The notes under the pieces were generated by a model. That model worked only from the letters and a program-made list of their open reading frames with translations, had not been told where the DNA came from and made no database searches. A program made the translations under genes and the position numbers. A stretch of DNA of 6,624 nucleotides from Desulfovibrionales bacterium GWA2_65_9 (GTDB taxonomy: Bacteria; Desulfobacterota; Desulfovibrionia; Desulfovibrionales; Desulfovibrionaceae), in the NCBI GenBank assembly GCA_001799475.1, contig MGTN01000079.1, positions 3,315 to 9,938 of the forward strand, in the 5' to 3' direction. This document shows positions 1 to 5,337 of this stretch, piece after piece. Positions within the stretch are counted from its first letter, which is position 1, and each line of letters starts with the position of its first letter.

Positions 1-265
1 CGTGGCCGAGACGCGCACACCCGGCATGCAGCAATTGACCATCACCGCCAAGGAGGGCGAGGTCTGCTGGGTCCAGATCAACGACGGACAGCAGGCCAGG
101 AGCTTCACCCTGCGCGGCGGCGAGACCCGTCAGGTGGAGTTTTCCAGCCGCCTGCGCGTGCGCATGGGCAATGCGGGCGGCGTGACGTTCCGCCTGAACG
201 GCCAGGACTACCCCTTTGAGGGCAAGCGCGGCAGCATCGAAACTTTGGAGTTCGGCGCGCGTTAG
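1..265 (+). CDS. RodZ-like protein, C-terminal DUF4115 domain (5'-truncated by window edge)
   Basis: The open frame runs in from the left edge and ends at TAG 263-265, so only the last 87 or so codons are visible; the GTG at position 2 is probably an internal valine. The visible part resembles the C-terminal DUF4115 domain of RodZ-type proteins: an LTITAKEGEVCWVQI strand with the typical CWV, then a GGETRQVEF turn, then RVRMGNAGGVTFRLNGQ, where the GNAG and LNG elements are characteristic. In that family this is a beta-rich extracytoplasmic domain preceded by a cytoplasmic HTH domain and one membrane helix; those parts would lie outside the window and are not seen. Full-length RodZ helps anchor MreB and set cell shape. 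The domain assignment is fairly firm, but calling the whole protein RodZ is inference, since other HTH/DUF4115 proteins share this tail. recO follows after 21 bases, so the two are probably cotranscribed. Confidence 0.72.
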   Translation, partial: VAETRTPGMQQLTITAKEGEVCWVQINDGQQARSFTLRGGETRQVEFSSRLRVRMGNAGGVTFRLNGQDYPFEGKRGSIETLEFGAR

Positions 266-286
266 CCCGCCGCCAGGGGAGCGGAC

Positions 287-1093
287 GTGGAGTTCACCGA
301 AAAGGCCCTGGTGCTCAAGGTGGGCCGGTTTCGGGAGACGGACATCTGGCTCCGGTTGTTCTGCGCTGGCCGTGGCATGGTCACGGCCTTCGCCTTTGGG
401 GGCAGCCGGAGCACGAGGCGCTTTTGCGGCTGTCTGGACCAACTGGTGCTGGGCACGTTCCGGGTGGGCAGCAACCGGCGCGGCACCTACAAGGTGCTGG
501 AGGAAGGCACGCTCTTGCACGCCTTTCCCGGCCTGCGCTCCGATCCGCGCAAGCTGGGCCTGGTGGCGCACTGCCTGAAGTTTGTCGAGGCCGTGCAGAT
601 CGGCTCCCAGGGCGCCCGCCCGGTGTTCGACCTCCTGCTGGAGACGCTGGGCACCCTGGAGAAGAGCGAGGTCGGCGCGGAGCTTTTGCCGCTGTTGTTC
701 AAGGCCAAGCTGACCTTTGAGCAGGGCCTGAAGCCGGATTTGACCCTGTGCGTGCGCTGCGGACGCCCGGCCTGGGACCATGCCAGGGCTGACTACGCTG
801 CTGCAGACCGCTCGTCGGGTCAGGTCCAGGCGACCCCGGCGCTGGGATTTTCGGTGGAACGCGGCGGGCTGGTCTGCACCGCCTGTGGCGATAAGCAAGT
901 GGACCTTGGAGCCGAGCCGCTCTCGATCGGGGCTGCGCGCACCCTGGAGTGGATCAGCGCCAGCCGCCCGGCGGACTGGCCCCGGCTGTCCCTTGAGCCG
1001 GAGATGCGCCGACAGCTGGGGCGCGTGGTGGACCGCTTTGTGGCTTACCACCTGGGCCTGCGCTGGGAACATGGGATGTATCGGAAAATCTAG
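287..1093 (+). CDS. recO: DNA repair protein RecO
   Basis: This 268-residue protein is within the usual RecO size range (about 240 to 270). RecO acts in the RecFOR pathway in the cytoplasm: it binds single-stranded DNA and SSB, and with RecR loads RecA at gaps. The N-terminal 80 or so residues fit the RecO OB-fold, with a typical opening (EKALVLKVGRFRETDIWLRL) and a GGSRSTRRF segment at about 38-46. The helical C-terminal domain carries a four-cysteine zinc-finger-like motif, CVRC at 155-158 and CTAC at 197-200. This motif occurs in many bacterial RecO proteins but is missing from the E. coli one. The GTG start at 287 is supported by AGGGGAG at 275-281, 5 bases upstream. glyQ begins 17 bases after the stop, so translation and transcription are probably linked. 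Confidence 0.93.
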   Translation: MEFTEKALVLKVGRFRETDIWLRLFCAGRGMVTAFAFGGSRSTRRFCGCLDQLVLGTFRVGSNRRGTYKVLEEGTLLHAFPGLRSDPRKLGLVAHCLKFVEAVQIGSQGARPVFDLLLETLGTLEKSEVGAELLPLLFKAKLTFEQGLKPDLTLCVRCGRPAWDHARADYAAADRSSGQVQATPALGFSVERGGLVCTACGDKQVDLGAEPLSIGAARTLEWISASRPADWPRLSLEPEMRRQLGRVVDRFVAYHLGLRWEHGMYRKI

Positions 1094-1110
1094 TCGTTCT
1101 GGAGAGATAA

Positions 1111-1983
1111 ATGCACTTTCAAGACGTGATTCAAACCTTGCAGCGCTTCTGGACGGACCGGGGCTGCGTGCTGGTCCAGCCCTTTGACATCGAGTGCGGG
1201 GCCGGGACCTTCAACCCCTCCACCTTCTTCCGGGTCATCGGGCCGGAGCCCTGGAATGTGTGCTACGTGGAGCCCTCGCGCAGGCCCACCGACGGCCGCT
1301 ACGGCGAGAACCCCAACCGCCTGCAGCACTACTACCAGTTCCAGGTCATTTTGAAGCCTTCGCCGGACAACGTGCAGGAGCTCTACCTCGAGAGCCTGCG
1401 CGCCCTGGGCGTGGACCCGGCGGCCCATGACATCCGCTTTGTGGAGGACGACTGGGAGTCGCCCACCCTCGGCGCCTGGGGCCTGGGCTGGGAGGTCTGG
1501 CTCAACGGCATGGAGGTGACGCAGTTCACCTATTTCCAGCAGGTGGGCGGCATCGACCTGTTCCCCACCAGCGTGGAGATCACCTACGGCCTGGAGCGCA
1601 TCTCCATGTATCTGCAGGAGAAGGAGTCGGTCTACGAGCTCATGTGGAACGACACCGTGACCTACGGCCACGTGTACCACCAGAACGAGGTGGAGCAGTC
1701 GAAGTACAACTTCGAGCTCTCCGACGCAGCCATGCTCCTGGACATGTTCAACAAGTTCGAGGCCGAGTGCAAGCGCCTGATTGATGCCGGGGTGCCCTGG
1801 CCGGCCTACGACTACTGTCTCAAGTGCTCGCACACCTTCAACCTGCTGGACGCGCGCGGGGCCATCTCCATCACCGAGCGCACGGGCTACATCGGCCGCG
1901 TGCGGGTGCTGGCCTCGGCCATCGCTGCCCTGTACGCCGCCCAGCGCGAAGCCATGGGCTACCCCATGCTCGCCGCAAAATAG
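1111..1983 (+). CDS. glyQ: Glycine--tRNA ligase alpha subunit
   Basis: The product is the 290-residue alpha subunit of the heterotetrameric (alpha2beta2) glycyl-tRNA synthetase, which charges tRNA-Gly with glycine using ATP in the cytoplasm. The alpha subunit carries the class II catalytic core. Visible signatures are the N-terminal QDVIQTLQRFW, the YVEPSRRPTDGRYGENPNR stretch at about 52-70 with HYYQFQVILKPSP (motif 2 region), WEVWLNGMEVTQFTYFQQ at about 127-144, and motif 3 GLERISMYLQ at 160-169. CSHTFNLLDARGAIS and ERTGYIGRVR close the domain as expected. The length is typical, since the E. coli subunit is about 300 residues. The ATG at 1111 is preceded by GGAGAG at 1101-1106. The protein is useless without the beta subunit, which is encoded 28 bases downstream. 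Confidence 0.98.
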   Translation: MHFQDVIQTLQRFWTDRGCVLVQPFDIECGAGTFNPSTFFRVIGPEPWNVCYVEPSRRPTDGRYGENPNRLQHYYQFQVILKPSPDNVQELYLESLRALGVDPAAHDIRFVEDDWESPTLGAWGLGWEVWLNGMEVTQFTYFQQVGGIDLFPTSVEITYGLERISMYLQEKESVYELMWNDTVTYGHVYHQNEVEQSKYNFELSDAAMLLDMFNKFEAECKRLIDAGVPWPAYDYCLKCSHTFNLLDARGAISITERTGYIGRVRVLASAIAALYAAQREAMGYPMLAAK

Positions 1984-2011
1984 CCCGTCACGCACGTTGG
2001 AGCGCCACCAT

Positions 2012-4132
2012 ATGTCTGAATTCATACTTGAAATTGGTACAGAGGAAATGCCCGCGCGCTTTGTGCCGCGCCTGGGCGAGGAACTCGTCGAGCTGTTCGA
2101 GCGCCTGCTCGCCGAGGCGCGCATCGACCACGCCGGGGTCCGGGCCTTTGCCACCCCGCGCAGGCTCGTGGCCCATGTCGCAGGCCTTGCGCTGACCCAG
2201 CGCCTGGAGGAGGAGATCGTGTCCGGCCCGCCGGTGCGCATCGCCTATGCCGACGGCAAGCTGACCAAGGCCGGCGAGGGTTTTGCCAAGACCCAGGGCG
2301 TGCCCGAGGCCGACCTGTTCGTGCAGCAGACGCCCAAAGGCGAGTACCTGGCAGCGAAGAAGCAGGTCGGCGGCGGACGCACCCAGGACATCCTGCCGGG
2401 CCTGTGCCTGGCCGCCCTCAAGGGCCTGAACTTTCCCAAGCGCATGAAGTGGGGCAGCCTGGACTTCCTCTTTGGCCGCCCCCTGCGCTGGATGCTGGCG
2501 CTGCTCGACGCCGAGGTGGTGCCCCTTGAGATCGCGGGCCTGGCCTCCGGTCGCGTCACTCATGGCCACCGGGTGCTTGGCCCCGGCCCCTGGACTGTGG
2601 ACAGCGCAGCCGACTATTTCGACACCATCCGCGACAAGGGCAACGTGGTGCTGGACGCCCGCGAGCGCCTGGAACTGGTGCGCGCCGAGGGTGACCGCCT
2701 GGCCGCAGGCGTGGGCGGGCACGTGGTCTGGGACGAGTCCCTGCTGCTTGAAGTCGCCAACCTTGTGGAGTTCCCCAGGCCCATCCTGGGCGAGTTTGCG
2801 CGGCTCTACCTGGAGCTGCCCGCCCAGGTGCTGCTGACCAGCATGCAGAGCCACCAGAAGAGCTTCGGCATCGTCTCCTCGCAGGGGGGGGCGGACTGCA
2901 ACCTGCTGCCGTTCTTCCTGACCACCCTGAACATCGAGCCACTGAACATGGCCCTGGTCAAGAAGGGCTGGGAGCGCGTCTTGAAAGCCCGCCTGGAGGA
3001 CGCCCGGTTCTTCTGGGAGGCCGACCTCGCAACAGACCTGGACGAGTGGCTGGCCAAGCTCGACAGCGTGGTTTTTCTCGGCCCGCTGGGCAGCATGGGC
3101 GACAAGTCCCGCCGCCTGGAGAAGCTCTGCGGTCGCCTGGCCCAGGCCATTGGCGCGCCCGAGGCCCCGGTGGCCGACATGAAGCGCGCCGGGCGGCTGG
3201 CCAAGGCCGACCTTGTGAGCGCGCTGGTCTACGAGTTTGACAGCCTGCAGGGCGTCATCGGCGGCATCTATGCCCGCAAGAAGGGCGAGAGCGAACTGAC
3301 CGCCCAGGCCATCGCCGAGCAGTACCTGCCTGCCGGGCCGGATTCGCCCGTGCCCGCCACCCTCACCGGCGCGCTTCTGGCCATTGCCGACAAGGCCGAC
3401 ACCATGGCCGGGTGCTTCGGGCTGGCCATGATCCCCACCGGCACCGCCGACCCCTACGCCCTGCGCCGCGCGGCGCTGGGCATCAGCCGCATCATCATGG
3501 AGCACGGCCTGCGCCTGAGGCTCGACGAGGTGCTGGGCTGGGCGCAGGAAGGCTATGACAACGTCAAGTGGAAGCTTGAGCCCGCGGACGCCCAGGCCAA
3601 GATGCTGGACTTCTTCGGCCAGCGCCTGCGTGCGCTTTTTGCCAGCGGCCCTGATGGGAGCAGTCGCACCGACAGCCGCGTGGCCGACGCCGCCCTGGGC
3701 GCGGGCTTCGTTGATATCCGCACGCTCAAGATGCGTTTCGACGCCCTGACCACCTTCAGCCGCCAGCCGGATTTCGAGCAGGCCGTGCTGACCTTCAAGC
3801 GCGCTGCGAACATCATCCGCAAGCAGGGCTCGGAGGCGGGTGCGGCGTTGTCCGCCAACGTGGACGCGGCGCGCCTGGAGATGGAGCAGGAGCGCGTGCT
3901 GGCCGAGAGCCTGCAAGCCAGCGCCGGGCGCTTCGAGGAACTCTGGGCGGCGGACGACTTCGCCGGGCTGTTCGCCATGCTGGGCGAACTGCGGCCTGCT
4001 GTGGACGCCTTCTTCGACAACGTCATGGTCATGGCCGAGGACGCGGGTTTGCGTCAGAACCGCCTGAATATCCTGTACACGCTGGTTGAGCGGCTGGGCC
4101 GCCTGGCGGACTTCGGCGCGTTGCAGGTGTAG
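2012..4132 (+). CDS. glyS: Glycine--tRNA ligase beta subunit
   Basis: The product is the 706-residue beta subunit of the alpha2beta2 glycyl-tRNA synthetase, close to the 689 residues of the E. coli protein. It binds tRNA-Gly, including the anticodon, while the alpha subunit catalyses the reaction. The N-terminus FILEIGTEEMPARF is diagnostic. Further family landmarks are KRMKWG near residue 145, HGHRVLGP from 184, the ALVKKGWERVLKARLEDARFFWEADL block in the middle, and the HD-like region LLAIADKADTM (456-466) followed by PTGTADPYALRRAA. The C-terminal 120 or so residues fit the helical DALR-type anticodon-binding region (FFDNVMVMAEDAGLRQNRL). The same frame stays open further upstream into glyQ, but ATG 2012 gives the family N-terminus exactly and has GGAG at 1999-2002, 9 bases away. 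A run of eight G at 2884-2891 lies within the gene without breaking the frame. Confidence 0.97.
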   Translation: MSEFILEIGTEEMPARFVPRLGEELVELFERLLAEARIDHAGVRAFATPRRLVAHVAGLALTQRLEEEIVSGPPVRIAYADGKLTKAGEGFAKTQGVPEADLFVQQTPKGEYLAAKKQVGGGRTQDILPGLCLAALKGLNFPKRMKWGSLDFLFGRPLRWMLALLDAEVVPLEIAGLASGRVTHGHRVLGPGPWTVDSAADYFDTIRDKGNVVLDARERLELVRAEGDRLAAGVGGHVVWDESLLLEVANLVEFPRPILGEFARLYLELPAQVLLTSMQSHQKSFGIVSSQGGADCNLLPFFLTTLNIEPLNMALVKKGWERVLKARLEDARFFWEADLATDLDEWLAKLDSVVFLGPLGSMGDKSRRLEKLCGRLAQAIGAPEAPVADMKRAGRLAKADLVSALVYEFDSLQGVIGGIYARKKGESELTAQAIAEQYLPAGPDSPVPATLTGALLAIADKADTMAGCFGLAMIPTGTADPYALRRAALGISRIIMEHGLRLRLDEVLGWAQEGYDNVKWKLEPADAQAKMLDFFGQRLRALFASGPDGSSRTDSRVADAALGAGFVDIRTLKMRFDALTTFSRQPDFEQAVLTFKRAANIIRKQGSEAGAALSANVDAARLEMEQERVLAESLQASAGRFEELWAADDFAGLFAMLGELRPAVDAFFDNVMVMAEDAGLRQNRLNILYTLVERLGRLADFGALQV

Positions 4133-4150
4133 TGATACCGGAAAATCTGC

Positions 4151-4177
4151 TTGACAAGCGCGTGGCGCTGTGATTAA
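4151..4177 (+). promoter_or_regulatory. Probable sigma70-type promoter for rpsT
   Basis: A perfect -35 hexamer TTGACA lies at 4151-4156, just after glyS. The best -10 candidate is GATTAA at 4172-4177, with an extended -10 TG at 4169-4170; the spacer is 15 bases, shorter than ideal. The hexamer matches TATAAT at only three positions, so the call relies on the -35 box, the TG element and the position. Transcription would begin around 4184 and give rpsT a leader of about 50 bases. The spacer contains the inverted repeat AGCGC-GTG-GCGCT (4157-4169). rpsT could also be read from the upstream operon, because no terminator is visible after glyS. Confidence 0.5.
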
Positions 4178-4223
4178 GCACCCTCTCTCGACTCAGTGTC
4201 GGGACTGAACAACACAAAGAATC

Positions 4224-4239
4224 AGGAGAAAGAGCGTTG
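4224..4239 (+). promoter_or_regulatory. rpsT ribosome binding site with UUG start
   Basis: AGGAGA at 4224-4229 sits 7 bases before a TTG start codon at 4237-4239. The start is fixed by the protein, because the next residues (ANHPSASKRHRQ) are the universal S20 N-terminus and no ATG or GTG is in frame close by. A strong Shine-Dalgarno sequence paired with a weak start codon matches the well-known E. coli rpsT arrangement. Confidence 0.85.
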
Positions 4240-4512
4240 GCCAATCATCCGTCCGCCTCGAAGAGACACCGTCAGAGCTTGAAGCGCCAGGCGCGCAACA
4301 AGGCCGTCAAGACCCGCATCAAGAACGTGGTGAAGGCTGTGCGTCAGGCCCTGGCCGAGAAGAACGCCGATACCGCCGCCATCGCGCTGAAAAACGCCAG
4401 TTCCGTGCTCGACCGCGCCGCTTCCAAGAAGGTCATCCACTGGAAGAAGGCCGGACGCTGCATCGCGCGTTTGCAGACCGCCATCAACAAGATGGCCCCT
4501 GCCGAAGCCTAG
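4237..4512 (+). CDS. rpsT: 30S ribosomal protein S20
   Basis: The product is a 91-residue, strongly basic primary-binding protein of the small ribosomal subunit (87 residues in E. coli), which binds 16S rRNA and aids 30S assembly. The sequence starts with ANHPSASKRHRQSLKRQARNKAVKTR, an unmistakable S20 N-terminus, and continues as the expected long helices (KNVVKAVRQAL, then AASKKVIHWKKAGR, ending RLQTAINKM). Translation starts at TTG. In E. coli the UUG start is linked to autogenous repression of S20 synthesis; the same may apply here but is not shown. The gene follows glyS after 104 bases with its own probable promoter and is closed by a strong terminator, so it can be expressed independently of the glyQS operon. 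Confidence 0.97.
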   Translation: MANHPSASKRHRQSLKRQARNKAVKTRIKNVVKAVRQALAEKNADTAAIALKNASSVLDRAASKKVIHWKKAGRCIARLQTAINKMAPAEA

Positions 4513-4533
4513 ACAGATTCCTCATCTGACAAT

Positions 4534-4567
4534 AAAGCCCGCTGCGGAGTTCCGTAGCGGGCTTTTT
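4534..4567 (+). terminator. Intrinsic terminator after rpsT
   Basis: AAAGCCCGCT (4534-4543) pairs with AGCGGGCTTT (4556-4565). The helix continues through a G-U pair and three G-C pairs to an AGTT loop at 4548-4551, giving a stem of about 14 base pairs. A run of five T (4563-4567) follows in the + direction. It begins 21 bases after the rpsT stop. The - strand genes end at 4587 and converge on it; read from that side the hairpin is followed by TTTATT, so it may also work weakly as a terminator for them. Confidence 0.93.
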
Positions 4568-4586
4568 GCGTTGGTGAATGGGGGAG

Positions 4587-4913
4587 TTATACGCTTGGGC
4601 GTGTCGGGTCCGGTTCTGTGGTCAGGCGCAGGCCAACGGCCTTAAGCACGGCGGCAAGGGTCTTGACCGTGGGGTTGCCGCGCGGGGACAGGGAGCGGTA
4701 CAGGCTCTCACGGTTGACGCCAGCGCGTTCGGCCACGCGTTGCATGCCGTGGGCCTCGGCCACGCGGCGCAGGGCGGTAAGCAGCACGGACGGCTCGTCG
4801 AGGCTTTCCTCCAGGGCGGCCCGGAGATATTCCGCAGCAAAGGCCGGGTCGGCGCGCAATTCGGCCATGAGGGCCGCGTCATGGGACAGGGCTGGCGGGG
4901 TTGGCCGGGTCAT
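4587..4913 (-). CDS. Type II antitoxin, HTH protein of the HI1420 family (addiction module antidote)
   Basis: The 108-residue product matches the antidote family found directly downstream of HI1419-type toxins. Family features are an N-terminal toxin-binding segment with DPAFAAEYLRAALEE (about 22-36), an ALRRVAEAHGM linker, and an HTH at about 57-79 (VAERAGVNRESLYRSLSPRGNP) whose NRESLYR helix is the likely DNA-reading helix. The end, TLAAVLKAVGLRLTTE, is also typical. It should neutralise the toxin encoded just upstream and, through the HTH, repress their shared promoter; the palindrome at 5240-5257 is the likely target. The start ATG (4913-4911) overlaps the toxin TGA as ATGA and has a very strong Shine-Dalgarno sequence, GAGGAGG, 5 bases upstream. 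The family is assigned by recognition; the binding roles are inference from the family. Confidence 0.9.
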   Translation of the reverse strand: MTRPTPPALSHDAALMAELRADPAFAAEYLRAALEESLDEPSVLLTALRRVAEAHGMQRVAERAGVNRESLYRSLSPRGNPTVKTLAAVLKAVGLRLTTEPDPTRPSV

Positions 4914-5233
4914 TCAAGCCTCCTCTTGTAGTCGATCAGACACTCCACAGCCCTGGCGATATCCTCTTGCTGTGAACGCTTGTCGCCGCCGCCAAGGAGC
5001 AGGATCACCATCTTGCCCACTCGGGCGAAGTACACGCGATAGCCCGGGCCATAGTCCACGCGAAGTTCCGCAACGCCGCCAGTGAGCGGCTTGCAGTCGC
5101 CAAGGCTTCCTGCCGCCAGACGGTCGATCCGGGCGGCTATCCTTGCCTTGGCCTTCAGGTCGCGCAGCCCGGCCAGCCATTGGCCGAAAATATCGCGGCC
5201 TTCCGAGGTCTGGTAGCGGTACACTGTGTACAT
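4910..5233 (-). CDS. Type II toxin, RelE/ParE superfamily (HI1419-type addiction module killer protein)
   Basis: The 107-residue product fits the Gp49/HigB-like branch of the RelE/ParE superfamily, whose studied members mostly inhibit translation by cutting mRNA on the ribosome. Visible family elements are the helical FGQWLAGLRDLKAKARIAARI, then GDCKPLTGGVAELRVD (about 45-60), the core YGPGYRVYF (61-69), and VILLLGGGDK (76-85) before the C-terminal helix. Basic and aromatic residues usually implicated in activity are present (K48, R58, R66, Y68, K85), so it looks intact. The frame is open for 24 more codons upstream, but ATG 5233 gives the usual family N-terminus (MYTVYRYQT), and the extra stretch would lie over the promoter. 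No Shine-Dalgarno sequence precedes ATG 5233: only CCCC separates it from a good -10 box. Toxin-before-antitoxin order is normal for HigBA-like pairs. The exact target is not predictable from the sequence. Confidence 0.9.
   Translation of the reverse strand: MYTVYRYQTSEGRDIFGQWLAGLRDLKAKARIAARIDRLAAGSLGDCKPLTGGVAELRVDYGPGYRVYFARVGKMVILLLGGGDKRSQQEDIARAVECLIDYKRRLE
4919..4925 (-). promoter_or_regulatory. Strong ribosome binding site of the antitoxin gene
   Basis: Read on the - strand this is GAGGAGG, 5 bases before the antitoxin ATG at 4913 and inside the last codons of the toxin gene. It is the strongest Shine-Dalgarno match in the window. It allows independent, efficient initiation of the antitoxin, in contrast to the toxin, which has none. 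Confidence 0.85.
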
Positions 5234-5237
5234 GGGG

Positions 5238-5266
5238 ATTGTAGCTTTCAGGCTACAGGTTGTCAA
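5238..5266 (-). promoter_or_regulatory. Near-consensus sigma70 promoter of the toxin-antitoxin operon
   Basis: On the - strand the -35 box is TTGACA (5266-5261, perfect) and the -10 box is TACAAT (5243-5238, five of six), with an ideal 17-base spacer. Only four bases, CCCC, lie between the -10 box and the toxin ATG at 5233. The transcript should therefore start at the A of the ATG (short 4-base discriminator), or at or just after its G (usual 6-base discriminator). The result would be either a leaderless toxin message or one lacking an intact start codon. The promoter is seen directly; the start point is inferred from spacing. Confidence 0.82.
5240..5257. promoter_or_regulatory. Candidate operator, inverted repeat TGTAGC-N6-GCTACA
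   Basis: The arms TGTAGC (5240-5245) and GCTACA (5252-5257) are perfectly complementary around a 6-base centre. The palindrome overlaps four bases of the toxin-antitoxin -10 box and most of the spacer, so a protein bound there would block RNA polymerase. Its size and two-fold symmetry suit a dimeric HTH protein, making the antitoxin encoded downstream the natural candidate. No DNA-binding evidence is available from the sequence alone. Confidence 0.68.
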
Positions 5267-5337
5267 GGCCGCAGCAGGGACGATACGAATAATCTCGGGG
5301 GCCAAGGCTAGTCATGCTGCCTGTGCCTTCAGCCATT

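Noticed and set aside
1082..1091. Ten-base repeat CGGAAAATCT at the end of recO and again just after glyS (4139-4148)
   Set aside because: Short, not symmetrical, with one copy in coding and the other in non-coding sequence; no shared context suggests a function.
1090..2241. Open frame of about 380 codons on the - strand opposite glyQ
   Set aside because: Same GC-driven shadow effect; no family resemblance, and it spans the glyQ/glyS junction that is clearly coding on the other strand.
1988..3916. Long open frame (about 640 codons) on the - strand opposite glyS
   Set aside because: It is a by-product of GC-rich third positions in the real gene. The predicted protein is low-complexity (rich in H, Q, G, A, L), has no recognisable domain, and lies fully antisense to an unmistakable glyS.
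4133..4236. Possible terminator or riboswitch between glyS and rpsT
   Set aside because: The only strong repeat has no T-run, and no known glycine riboswitch or T-box features could be recognised in 104 bases.
5234..5305. Longer toxin starting at ATG 5305
   Set aside because: The extra 24 residues do not resemble the family N-terminus and would be encoded by the promoter and operator region itself.
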